Shown: positions 8,757 to 15,426 of the stretch, in pieces | Numbering within the stretch: the first letter of the stretch is position 1 | Layout: every line of letters starts with the position of its first letter | NCBI GenBank assembly: GCA_024653965.1 | Contig: JANLGW010000009.1 | Span: forward strand, 1 to 36,743 | DNA length: 36,743 nucleotides | From: Rhodospirillales bacterium | GTDB taxonomy: Bacteria; Pseudomonadota; Alphaproteobacteria; Rhodospirillales; Magnetovibrionaceae | Direction: 5' to 3' | Position numbers and translations under genes: made by a program | The notes under the pieces: model-generated | Database searches by the model: none | The model's input: the letters and a program-made list of their open reading frames with translations, nothing else | Told to the model about the DNA's origin: nothing

Positions 8757-9489
8757 ACCTGCGTTCGCGCGAACGGTATTGGTCAATGGCATCACGGAAA
8801 TTCTGAGCCGTAAAATCGGGCCACAGCGTCTCGGTAAACACAAATTCGGTATAGGCGCATTGCCACAACAAGAAATTTGAAATGCGCTGCTCGCCGGAGG
8901 TACGGATCAACAGGTCAGGATCAGGGATACCGTTGGTTTCCAGGTGGCTTTCAAACACCGTTTCATCGATGGCCGTGGCATCGAGTTCACCCGCCTTGAC
9001 CTTTTCGGCCAATGCGCGCACCGCGCCCAAAATTTCCGCCCGCCCGCCATAACTCAGAGCCAGCACCAGATTAAGGCCGGTATTGTCCTGGGTTTGCCGT
9101 TCGGCGGCGACAATCAATTTTTGCACATCCTCGGGCAGGCGCGAGCGTTCGCCAATGACACGAAACCGCACGCCTTGTTTGTGTAATTCGGCCAATTCCT
9201 TGCGCAGATACAGACGCAACAACCCCATCAGATCCATCACTTCGCCGGTGGGACGCTTCCAGTTTTCCGACGAAAAGCCAAACAGCGTCAAGTATTCGAC
9301 ACCCAAACGCGAGGCCTCCTTGATCACTTCGCGCACGGATTCCGCACCCCGGCGATGGCCCTCGGCGCGCGGCAATCCCCGGCCCGCGGCCCAGCGCCCG
9401 TTACCGTCCATAATCACGCACACATGCACAGGCACAGCCGTGTCCTGGGCTGCGTTTTGGGGCGGAGAAACATGAGAGCTAGTAGACAT
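8737..9489 (-). CDS. uppS: Isoprenyl (undecaprenyl) diphosphate synthase UppS
   Basis: 250 residues. Cis-prenyltransferase that elongates farnesyl diphosphate to the C55 lipid carrier for peptidoglycan and LPS. VCVIMDGNGRWA at about 23-34 holds the catalytic aspartate (D28). Further family blocks are GHRRGAESVREV, LTLFGFSSENWKRP and, near the C-terminus, DPDLLIRTSGEQRISNFLLW. It sits between frr and cdsA in the classical pyrH-frr-uppS-cdsA-dxr order, 21 bp after frr. Confidence 0.97.
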   Translation of the reverse strand: MSTSSHVSPPQNAAQDTAVPVHVCVIMDGNGRWAAGRGLPRAEGHRRGAESVREVIKEASRLGVEYLTLFGFSSENWKRPTGEVMDLMGLLRLYLRKELAELHKQGVRFRVIGERSRLPEDVQKLIVAAERQTQDNTGLNLVLALSYGGRAEILGAVRALAEKVKAGELDATAIDETVFESHLETNGIPDPDLLIRTSGEQRISNFLLWQCAYTEFVFTETLWPDFTAQNFRDAIDQYRSRERRYGAIGV

Positions 9490-9510
9490 TAACCGATTAA
9501 ACCCAGACTC

Positions 9511-10074
9511 TTAGACCTGCATGATCTCAGCTTCCTTATGGGAAAGCGTCTCATCGATCTGTTTAACAAACCCATCCGTCAGCTTTTGCACTTCGTCGGA
9601 ATACTGGCGGTGCTCATCTTCGCTGATTCCACCGTCTTTTTCCGCTTTTTTCAGCTCATCCATGGCGTGACGGCGCACGTTACGCACCGCGACACGGGCT
9701 TCTTCGGAATACTTGCCGGCAACCTTCACCAACTCCTTGCGGCGTTCTTCATTGAGTGGCGGAACGGGAATGCGCACCAACTGCCCATCGGCCTGGGGGT
9801 TAAGGCCCAACCCGGCATCCATAATGGATTTTTCCACCGCCTTCACCATGCCTTTATCCCACACCTGGACCGTCAACATGCGCGGTTCAGGAACGCCGAC
9901 GGTGCCGACCTGGTTAAGCGGCATGGCCTGGCCATAGGCTTCAACGGTGACGGATTCAAGCAGGCTGGTCGAGGCGCGTCCGGTACGTAACCCGCCAAAT
10001 TCCTTGTGCAAAGCCTCGACGGCGCCTTCCATGCGACGCTTAGTTTCCGTTTTCAGTGCAGCAATGTCCGCCAC
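9511..10074 (-). CDS. frr: Ribosome recycling factor
   Basis: 187 residues, close to the family standard of 185. Splits the post-termination ribosome together with EF-G. Domain I is the three-helix bundle, with [20 protein letters not shown] at the N-terminus and [20 protein letters not shown] in the long C-terminal helices; domain II lies between ([20 protein letters not shown]). The start is GTG at 10074 with AGGGGA about seven bases upstream. It lies 51 bp downstream of pyrH. Confidence 0.97.
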   Translation of the reverse strand: MADIAALKTETKRRMEGAVEALHKEFGGLRTGRASTSLLESVTVEAYGQAMPLNQVGTVGVPEPRMLTVQVWDKGMVKAVEKSIMDAGLGLNPQADGQLVRIPVPPLNEERRKELVKVAGKYSEEARVAVRNVRRHAMDELKKAEKDGGISEDEHRQYSDEVQKLTDGFVKQIDETLSHKEAEIMQV

Positions 10075-10125
10075 GGTCTATCCCCTTAATCGATCTTGTT
10101 GCCTGTTTTAAGGCCTAAGGCCCTA

Positions 10126-10854
10126 TTATTCCACGCCTTTGTCCACGATGGTAAACGTGCCCTCGCCATTGACCACACGAGAAAATGCACCAGGATTGTG
10201 CAGCGAAAACACCAAAATCGGCAAGTCATTGTCACGCGCAAGCGCAATCGCCGAGGTGTCCATGACCCGCAAGTCGCACGCCAAAACGTCTTGATAACTT
10301 AGGCGATTATACCGTTTTGCAGTGGGGTCTTTTTTCGGATCGGCGGAATAAACACCGTCCACCTGGGTTCCCTTCAACAACGCATCGCAGCGCATTTCGC
10401 TGGCGCGCAACGCGGCGGCGGTGTCGGTGGTAAAAAACGGATTGCCCGTACCGGCGGCGAAGATCACCACCCGGTTCTTTTCCAAATGCCGCTCCGCCCG
10501 ACGGCGGATAAACGGTTCGCACACGGTATCCATCGGTATGGCGGACTGCACCCGGGTCTCGACGCCCTTGATTTCCAAGGCGCTTTGCATGGCCAAGGCG
10601 TTCATCACGGTGGCCAACATGCCCATATAATCCGCGCTGGTGCGCTCAATCGTCGACGCTGCGGCGGATATACCCCTAAAGATATTTCCGCCCCCGATCA
10701 CCAGACAAATCTGCACGCCCATGTCATGAACGGTCTTGATCTCGTCGGCGATACGATTGACGGTTTCGGTACACAGCCCGAATTCCTTATCCCCCATCAG
10801 TCCCTCGCCCGACAATTTGAGCAAAACGCGCCGGTATCGTAGGGAAGTAGACAT
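10126..10854 (-). CDS. pyrH: Uridylate (UMP) kinase PyrH
   Basis: 242 residues, amino-acid kinase fold. Phosphorylates UMP to UDP in pyrimidine nucleotide synthesis. The N-terminal [15 protein letters not shown] holds the phosphate-binding lysine and glycines, followed by [10 protein letters not shown], and then the UMP-binding region [20 protein letters not shown]. The ATG at 10854 has AAGGAA nine bases upstream. It is first in the block that runs to lpxI. A hairpin terminator of the upstream luxI transcript and a possible promoter lie in front of it, so it is probably transcribed separately from the lux genes. Confidence 0.97.
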   Translation of the reverse strand: MSTSLRYRRVLLKLSGEGLMGDKEFGLCTETVNRIADEIKTVHDMGVQICLVIGGGNIFRGISAAASTIERTSADYMGMLATVMNALAMQSALEIKGVETRVQSAIPMDTVCEPFIRRRAERHLEKNRVVIFAAGTGNPFFTTDTAAALRASEMRCDALLKGTQVDGVYSADPKKDPTAKRYNRLSYQDVLACDLRVMDTSAIALARDNDLPILVFSLHNPGAFSRVVNGEGTFTIVDKGVE

Positions 10855-10898
10855 GGGTTCCGGTTCCTTAAGGTATCAGCAGGATGCTGGGATTCTTG

Positions 10899-10918
10899 AA
10901 CCGGACAGACGTCCGGTT
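10899..10918 (-). promoter_or_regulatory. Perfect dyad (8-bp arms, 4-base loop) in the pyrH leader
   Basis: AACCGGAC and its exact complement GTCCGGTT flank four bases. The element sits 45 bp upstream of the pyrH start. If the proposed promoter at 10928-10955 is used, the hairpin lies within the first few nucleotides of the mRNA and could shield the 5' end from decay. It has no T-run after it on either strand, so it is not an intrinsic terminator. An operator is the alternative reading. Confidence 0.5.
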
Positions 10919-10927
10919 TGCGGGGGG

Positions 10928-10955
10928 ATATTACACCAAGACGCCCTTTTTTCCA
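10928..10955 (-). promoter_or_regulatory. Possible sigma-70 promoter of the pyrH block
   Basis: On the minus strand TGGAAA (10955-10950), a 16-base spacer, and TAATAT (10933-10928). The -35 match is only moderate. Support comes mainly from context: it lies between the luxI terminator and pyrH, where a promoter is needed. Confidence 0.3.
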
Positions 10956-10994
10956 GCCTTTTAGCACCCCTTTTATTCACCGTTTGGACGCACG

Positions 10995-11025
10995 AAAGCC
11001 GGGGAGCCCATTGCCCCCCGGCTTT
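10995..11025 (-). terminator. Hairpin terminator downstream of luxI
   Basis: Perfect 10-bp stem AAAGCCGGGG / CCCCGGCTTT with an 11-base loop, starting 30 bp after the luxI stop. On the minus strand only three T residues end the stem, so the U-tract is weak and termination may be partial. Confidence 0.65.
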
Positions 11026-11054
11026 ATGATCGCAAAGTCAGCGGTTAGGTCGCT

Positions 11055-11693
11055 TTAAGCCGCTTCGCGGGCCTGATCGAGGTGTTCGCCCAACAGCTGC
11101 AAGACGTTGCTCACCTTGGTGCGATGCCGCACGCTTTGCAGCGTTTCCATCGTCACCGGCAGGCGCGCGGCTTGCACCTCGATGCCGTCCTCGCGCCACA
11201 CCGGGCCCAATTCAACAGGCGGCCAGCCGTTGCGCGCGAACACGGCACGCCAAATGCCGACCGGCATGACGCCAATGATGTCGTCAATGCCATGCGCCGC
11301 AGCGTATTCCATATAACCGCACACCAACTCCTTGACGATGGCGTTGCGTTGGGCGGCGGGCAAACTGTGATCGACGCCGAATCGCGTGCCTTCCCACACC
11401 CGCTCCGATTGCGGCATGTCGATTTTGGTGATTTTATCCGGCCAAATTTCTTTAAGCATGTAGTTCACGCAAGTCGGCGCTAGACGCGCGATGCCACGCG
11501 CCACGCCGTTTTCATCGCGCCACACAAAATATTGCGTGGCCGGAGTGTCGAACTGGTCGTATTCCATCCCTTTCCAGCTCGGCACCTGATAGTCCACCCG
11601 TTCGATGAACACCTGATGACGCAGGCGAAACTGCGACGCCAAGGCATCTCCGTACAGATGAGCGGTAGTGACATTGAAACAATCGATGGACAT
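11055..11693 (-). CDS. LuxI-family acyl-homoserine-lactone synthase
   Basis: 212 residues from the ATG at 11693, which has GAAGGGG nine bases upstream. The frame stays open to a TTG at 11756, but that lies next to the lux box and lacks support. The protein carries the LuxI invariant residues at the standard positions: R25, F29, W40, D46, D49, R70, E101 and R104 (blocks LRHQVFIERVDY, EYDQFDTP, GIARLAPT, WEGTRFGVD). LuxI enzymes join S-adenosylmethionine to an acyl group from ACP or CoA to give a diffusible homoserine-lactone signal. The acyl group cannot be read from sequence. It lies downstream of the luxR gene on the same strand, with a lux box ending 64 bp before its start, so it is likely autoinduced. 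Confidence 0.95.
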   Translation of the reverse strand: MSIDCFNVTTAHLYGDALASQFRLRHQVFIERVDYQVPSWKGMEYDQFDTPATQYFVWRDENGVARGIARLAPTCVNYMLKEIWPDKITKIDMPQSERVWEGTRFGVDHSLPAAQRNAIVKELVCGYMEYAAAHGIDDIIGVMPVGIWRAVFARNGWPPVELGPVWREDGIEVQAARLPVTMETLQSVRHRTKVSNVLQLLGEHLDQAREAA

Positions 11694-11756
11694 AGCGTTG
11701 ACCCCTTCGTTCTCATTAACGATTGGGTCAATTTGCCTTTGATTGAAGGCGTGCAA

Positions 11757-11776
11757 ACCTACGCACCAACGTAGGA
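11757..11776 (-). promoter_or_regulatory. lux box upstream of luxI
   Basis: On the minus strand TCCTACGTTGGTGCGTAGGT: perfect 6-bp arms CCTACG / CGTAGG around a six-base spacer. It fits the general LuxR-site form NNCT(N12)AGNN. It ends 64 bp before the luxI start and lies between luxR and luxI, as expected for LuxR-dependent activation of luxI. Confidence 0.85.
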
Positions 11777-11802
11777 ATACGCCTTTAAGATGAAATAGTT
11801 AG

Positions 11803-12519
11803 CTATAGAACAATCAAGCCGGCGTGCAGCGCCTTGACGACGGCGGTGACGCGGGTATCGGCCTCAAGCTTGCGCAGGATATTGCGCATGTGAAAATCCA
11901 CGCCGTGTTCGCTGATGGCAAGGATTTCGCCGATGGCCCAATTGCTTTTGCCCACCGCGCACCATTTCAAGACCTCCCGTTCCCGCGCCGTGAGCGAGGC
12001 GCCGCGAACGTTGCGTTCACGGTCATGCAGCGCCGAATACAGCACATGAAACTGGGTCGAAAGCACCTGAATTTCTTTAACAAACCGGCTCACATCACGG
12101 TTGGCGACGCTGGACGCCATGCCCACCCCGTAAACCTCGCCCATGGGACCATGAAACGCCAACGCTAGGCCGTCGTTCAGCCCCGCCTCGTGGCCTTGGT
12201 TCATAAGCTTGCTTTGCGCAGGTGTTAGATCGCGAAACCGCATCATATCATCCCAAGTAAAAGCCGCACGCGCCCCAATGGCATGCTGGCACACGGGATC
12301 CAGGCGCACGTAATCATGCGCCATGTAATAATTGATCCAGTCCTTAGGATAACAATGCGAAATGCCGGGAACGTTGATTTCTTCGTCGGACGTATTGCGC
12401 AGCGCGCTATAGAGAACCCGGTCCACGCCGTATTCGTCGAGCGCGCCCAAATAACATGAAAACAACCGCTCCGGGTCGTCCAATTTAAGAGATTCATCGA
12501 TGAAATTCGCCAGTGACAT
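11803..12519 (-). CDS. LuxR-family autoinducer-binding transcriptional regulator
   Basis: 238 residues from the ATG at 12519, which has GGGGGA five bases upstream. The open frame reaches 12615, but the likely promoter at 12618-12645 would leave no leader for that start. The N-terminal autoinducer domain (about 1-165) keeps all six signal-pocket residues of LuxR/TraR: W61, Y65, D74, P75, W89 and G117, offset by +4 from TraR. The C-terminal LuxR helix-turn-helix (about 174-235) reads LTAREREVLKWCAVGKSNWA with E180, L184 and G190. It should bind the lactone made by the neighbouring LuxI and act on the two lux boxes found here. It is cognate by position, 109 bp upstream of luxI. Confidence 0.95.
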   Translation of the reverse strand: MSLANFIDESLKLDDPERLFSCYLGALDEYGVDRVLYSALRNTSDEEINVPGISHCYPKDWINYYMAHDYVRLDPVCQHAIGARAAFTWDDMMRFRDLTPAQSKLMNQGHEAGLNDGLALAFHGPMGEVYGVGMASSVANRDVSRFVKEIQVLSTQFHVLYSALHDRERNVRGASLTAREREVLKWCAVGKSNWAIGEILAISEHGVDFHMRNILRKLEADTRVTAVVKALHAGLIVL

Positions 12520-12617
12520 GGCGTTCCCCCGTCCCAATCCCTGCCCATCAGCCAAGGCAAGTGGCCCGATCCCCCAAACACACTCGACACGGAAAGTCCG
12601 TATCGGCCACAGCATTA

Positions 12618-12645
12618 ATCATACTCGTTTACTCATGGCTGACAA
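12618..12645 (-). promoter_or_regulatory. Sigma-70-type promoter of luxR
   Basis: On the minus strand TTGTCA (12645-12640), 16-base spacer, TATGAT (12623-12618); both hexamers match the consensus at five of six positions. The predicted start near 12611 gives a leader of about 90 bases to the ATG at 12519, which argues against the longer LuxR reading frame. The rest of the 326-bp gap 12520-12845 holds the AT-rich stretch 12655-12712, the 9-bp repeats, the second lux box and the leader of the orphan gene. Confidence 0.6.
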
Positions 12646-12742
12646 GTACAACGTGTTTAGAGTCCATAAAAATACATCAACCAATTGATTTTTTTATGAA
12701 ATTCGTACCTTAACGCGCCGTTGCCTTAGGGGACAGCTCGCC

Positions 12743-12769
12743 CGCCCTTCACGCCCTTCACGCCCTACG
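12743..12769 (+). repeat. Three 9-bp direct repeats running into the second lux box
   Basis: CGCCCTTCA, CGCCCTTCA and CGCCCTACG follow each other without gap. The third copy differs at its end and forms the left arm of the lux box at 12763-12782. Confidence 0.6.
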
Positions 12770-12782
12770 GGTGTGCGTAGCT
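12763..12782 (+). promoter_or_regulatory. Second lux box, upstream of the orphan gene
   Basis: CCCTACGGGTGTGCGTAGCT: arms CTACG / CGTAG around six bases, again of the form NNCT(N12)AGNN. Read in the direction of transcription it matches the luxI box at 15 of 20 positions. It ends 64 bp before the ATG at 12846, exactly the same distance as the luxI box has from luxI. A possible -10 (TCCTAT) lies at 12805-12810. Confidence 0.75.
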
Positions 12783-12845
12783 GCCCGAGCATTGGCGCTT
12801 GTGCTCCTATGGGTATGCGCCAGTGCAATGATAGGAGCCATCCCC

Positions 12846-13304
12846 ATGAAGAAAAAGCCCGCCACCAGACCGATTGATCGCATGTCGGATGCCGGCCTTG
12901 ATGCGGTACTCGAATACATGTCCGATGAGGTAGAAGCCGCTGAAAGCAAAGAAGATTTAATGTACGTCCTGGCTCTGGCGCGCGAACTGATCAATCCCAA
13001 TTCCATGCAAAACGCGGTGGTCGGTCTCAACAACATCCGCGCCGATGTCGATCGCCACGCCATCGCCAACGCTAAATCTGAATCGACTGGGTCGAAGCAG
13101 GCTCGGTCGAAACGGGCCGGGCCGATGCTGGCCGGATCAACGCAAGAATGCACGGTTCAGCTGGATGTGCCGCAAATTCTCAGTTCAACGTTCCAACAGC
13201 TGTCCGAACGCATGCGCACGCTGCAAAATGACGATCCCGACACCTTTGCCAACGCTACCAGCGCGTTAACATGGCTAGCTAACGGAACGATCCGCACCAG
13301 CTGA
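12846..13304 (+). CDS. Unknown protein, probable LuxR target, divergent from luxR
   Basis: 152 residues; I do not recognise the family. The start is the ATG at 12846, with AGGAG eight bases upstream. The frame is open to a GTG at 12771, but that codon falls inside the lux box. The protein starts MKKKPATRPIDRMSDAGLDA, has no signal peptide or membrane segment, and looks cytoplasmic. An acidic helical part (about 13-50, VLEYMSDEVEAAESKEDLMYVLALARELI) is followed by a basic, low-complexity link at about 82-96. That link is made of five-residue repeats (GSKQA, RSKRA, GPMLA) from 15-bp DNA repeats. A second helical part follows (LDVPQILSSTFQQLSERMRT). It is one of only two plus-strand genes, divergent from luxR, preceded by its own lux box and ended by a strong terminator. 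Confidence 0.75.
   Translation: MKKKPATRPIDRMSDAGLDAVLEYMSDEVEAAESKEDLMYVLALARELINPNSMQNAVVGLNNIRADVDRHAIANAKSESTGSKQARSKRAGPMLAGSTQECTVQLDVPQILSSTFQQLSERMRTLQNDDPDTFANATSALTWLANGTIRTS
13090..13134 (+). repeat. Three imperfect 15-bp tandem repeats inside the orphan gene
   Basis: Units GGTCGAAGCAGGCTC, GGTCGAAACGGGCCG and GGCCGATGCTGGCCG, in frame (15 = 5 codons), encode a basic five-residue repeat linker. Copy number could vary without a frameshift. Confidence 0.6.
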
Positions 13305-13327
13305 CCGTTACCCCTCCCCGTCAAAAC

Positions 13328-13357
13328 AAAAGGGGCGCCCCGCAGGACGCCCCTTTT
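13328..13357. terminator. Bidirectional terminator between the orphan gene and tsf
   Basis: Perfect 10-bp stem AAAAGGGGCG / CGCCCCTTTT with a 10-base loop. On plus it ends in five T (orphan gene, stop at 13304). On minus it is followed by TTTTGTTTT (tsf, stop at 13384). Strong on both strands. Confidence 0.9.
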
Positions 13358-13383
13358 TAACATCTGCGAAACGCGAAAGCGCG

Positions 13384-14280
13384 TTACACGCCGGCGGCGG
13401 CAGCCACTTCGGCGGCAAAGTCTTCCGATTTCTTTTCAATGCCTTCACCCAAACCGAAGCGCACAAATGCGGTAATTTGTGTGCCCGCAGCTTCGGCGGC
13501 CTTAGAAACCTTGCTTTCGCCGTCGATGACGAAGATTTGTTCCAACAGGCAAACTTCGCCATAGAACTTAGAAATGCGGCCCACGATCATCTTGGCGATG
13601 ATTTCTTCCGGTTTGCCCGATTCACGGGCCTGTTCGGTCAAAATTTGCTTTTCGCGTTCCACAATGGCCGGATCTAAGTCTTCGCGCGACAAGCTGGCCG
13701 GGTTGGTCGCCGCGACGTGCATCGCAACCTGTTTGCCGAAGCCCTGAACGTCACCGCCCTTGCCCGCGACCAACACGCCGATTTTGCCCAGTCCGTCAGC
13801 AACCGCGCCGTGAACGTAGGCGGCCACTTCGCCGCCATCAGCCGTAACCACCTGTACGCGGCGAATATTCATGTTTTCGCCGATGGTGGAAATCATGTGC
13901 GTCAGTTCTTCCGCCACGGTGCGGCCCGAGCCCGGGAAGTCCATGGTTTTAAGCGCTTCAATGTCGCCATTGGATTGCAAAGCCAGTTTGGCCACGGTGG
14001 ACACAAAACCCTGAAACTGCACGTTGCGAGCGACGAAATCGGTTTCGGAGTTGACTTCAACCACGGCGCCTTTGTTGCCCTCGACCGTAACGCCCACCAA
14101 ACCTTCGGCGGCAATGCGCCCGGATTTCTTGGCGGCGGCGGCAAGCCCCTTGGTGCGCAGCCAATCGACCGCGGCATCCATGTCGCCATCGGTTTCGGCC
14201 AACGCCTTTTTGCAGTCCATCATGCCCGCGCCAGACTTTTCGCGCAGGTCTTTCACCAGAGCGGCAGTGATTGCAGCCAT
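13384..14280 (-). CDS. tsf: Elongation factor Ts
   Basis: 298 residues. Guanine nucleotide exchange factor for EF-Tu. The N-terminal UBA-like domain has [16 protein letters not shown]; the core carries [10 protein letters not shown], the EF-Tu-contacting signature, at about 78-87. A second half repeats the fold ([20 protein letters not shown]). The ATG at 14280 has AGAGAGG upstream. It lies 51 bp after rpsB and most likely shares its transcript, ending at the bidirectional terminator. In many bacteria pyrH follows tsf directly; here the lux cassette lies between. Confidence 0.97.
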   Translation of the reverse strand: MAAITAALVKDLREKSGAGMMDCKKALAETDGDMDAAVDWLRTKGLAAAAKKSGRIAAEGLVGVTVEGNKGAVVEVNSETDFVARNVQFQGFVSTVAKLALQSNGDIEALKTMDFPGSGRTVAEELTHMISTIGENMNIRRVQVVTADGGEVAAYVHGAVADGLGKIGVLVAGKGGDVQGFGKQVAMHVAATNPASLSREDLDPAIVEREKQILTEQARESGKPEEIIAKMIVGRISKFYGEVCLLEQIFVIDGESKVSKAAEAAGTQITAFVRFGLGEGIEKKSEDFAAEVAAAAGV

Positions 14281-14331
14281 CTTAAACCTCTCTATAAGCT
14301 ATGTGCGATATCTTATTGATAACGCGTAAAA

Positions 14332-15129
14332 TTAAGCGGTTGCTTCCGGTGCGGCAGCAGCGGGGATTTCCTCGGCGGGCAGCACTTCGGCCATCGGCAC
14401 TTCCGCCGCGCCCAAATCGCCACCGGTCTTCACGACTTCAGCCTGAATACCGTCCAGCACCGAACCCGCGATCAGTTCGCAGTACGTGGTGATGGCGCGG
14501 ATGGCGTCGTCATTGCCCGGCACCGGATAATCGATGCCCTTGGGATCGGAATTGCTGTCGAGCACGCCGACCACGGGAATGCCCAGCTTGTTGGCTTCGG
14601 CGACCGCGTTGGCATCCTTGTTGGTGTCGATCACCACCAAGATGTCGGGCAGACCGCCCATATCCTTAATGCCGCCCAGCGCCATTTCCAGCTTGTCGCG
14701 TTCGCGGGTCAGCTGCAGCAGTTCCTTTTTGGTCAGACCTTCGGTCTTTTCCGGGGAACCAAACAGTTCTTCGAGTTCACGCAAGCGCTTGATCGAGCCG
14801 GAGATGGTCTGCCAATTGGTCATCATGCCGCCCAACCAGCGGTGATTGACGTAATACTGGCCGCAATTGCGGGCAGTTTCGGCGACCTTGTCGGCGGCCT
14901 GACGCTTGGTGCCAACGAACAGCACACGACCGCCATTGGCGACCACGTCGCGCACCGCGCCCATGGCGCGGCTGAGCAGCGGGACCGTCTGACCCAGATC
15001 GATGATGTGAATGCCGTTGCGGGCACCGAAGAGGAACGGAGCCATCTTCGGATTCCAGCGGCGAGTGTTGTGACCAAAGTGAACGCCGGCTTCAAGGAGC
15101 TGACGCATCGTAAAGGATGGCATTGCCAT
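14332..15129 (-). CDS. rpsB: 30S ribosomal protein S2
   Basis: 265 residues. The N-terminus [20 protein letters not shown] and the blocks [36 protein letters not shown] and [19 protein letters not shown] are those of S2. After about residue 235 there is an acidic Ala/Glu/Pro-rich tail ([20 protein letters not shown]), usual in alphaproteobacteria. The ATG at 15129 has AGGAAG about eight bases upstream; a second ATG two codons on is less well placed. It is preceded by a clear promoter and a leader of roughly 135 bases with three hairpins. Confidence 0.98.
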   Translation of the reverse strand: MAMPSFTMRQLLEAGVHFGHNTRRWNPKMAPFLFGARNGIHIIDLGQTVPLLSRAMGAVRDVVANGGRVLFVGTKRQAADKVAETARNCGQYYVNHRWLGGMMTNWQTISGSIKRLRELEELFGSPEKTEGLTKKELLQLTRERDKLEMALGGIKDMGGLPDILVVIDTNKDANAVAEANKLGIPVVGVLDSNSDPKGIDYPVPGNDDAIRAITTYCELIAGSVLDGIQAEVVKTGGDLGAAEVPMAEVLPAEEIPAAAAPEATA

Positions 15130-15265
15130 GTTTTTTTCTTCCTATTCCGGTTAAACGTCCACGAACTCTCGTCTTTTTAAAAGACACCGGAGCGACTGAG
15201 CTGGCGAATTTGCGCCAGAGCCGCACGTTCGTGTGCGAAATCGCGAGCCCGACATGGGAACGCGT
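15130..15265 (-). promoter_or_regulatory. Structured 5' leader of rpsB-tsf
   Basis: On the minus strand three consecutive hairpins are visible: CGCAC / GTGCG (15237-15222), CTGGCG / CGCCAG (15218-15201) and GTCTTT / AAAGAC (15185-15171). S2 in other bacteria represses its own messenger through the leader, so a similar role is possible. The hairpins are seen; the function is inferred. Confidence 0.45.
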
Positions 15266-15271
15266 GGCGGG

Positions 15272-15300
15272 TATGTAGCGGTTTCGGCGCTGAACTGCAA
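15272..15300 (-). promoter_or_regulatory. Sigma-70-type promoter of rpsB-tsf
   Basis: On the minus strand TTGCAG (15300-15295), 17-base spacer, TACATA (15277-15272). Good spacing and hexamers, upstream of a highly expressed gene pair. The predicted start is near 15265. The space 15301-15426 should hold the divergent promoter of the histidine kinase, but I see no clear one. Confidence 0.7.
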
Positions 15301-15426
15301 GGGATTATTCACATCATCCCCAGCGAAACCCTATTGTTTTCGCCTTGCCTCGCCCGATTAAATACCTAAAGATGGCAAAGCGCCCGGCGATAAACAGAAC
15401 GCCAACCCCACGAGTCCCGTCTCCCC

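Noticed and set aside
10899-10918. 20-bp dyad upstream of pyrH as a third lux box
   Set aside because: It has the right length but lacks the CT(N12)AG pattern and shares no arm sequence with the two lux boxes; kept as a separate hairpin.
12520-12615. N-terminal extension of the LuxR protein by 32 residues
   Set aside because: The upstream ATG would sit at the predicted transcription start with no ribosome site, while the ATG at 12519 has GGGGGA five bases away and fits the family N-terminus.
12758-13153. Minus-strand open frame opposite the orphan gene, with a DP/FD repeat region
   Set aside because: It runs through the lux box, has no good ribosome site, and its repeat is only the reverse reading of the 15-bp repeats. 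The plus-strand gene has AGGAG, correct geometry and a terminator.
10995-13357. Mobile element carrying the lux genes
   Set aside because: No transposase, integrase, tRNA gene, terminal inverted repeats or target duplication could be seen around the cassette.
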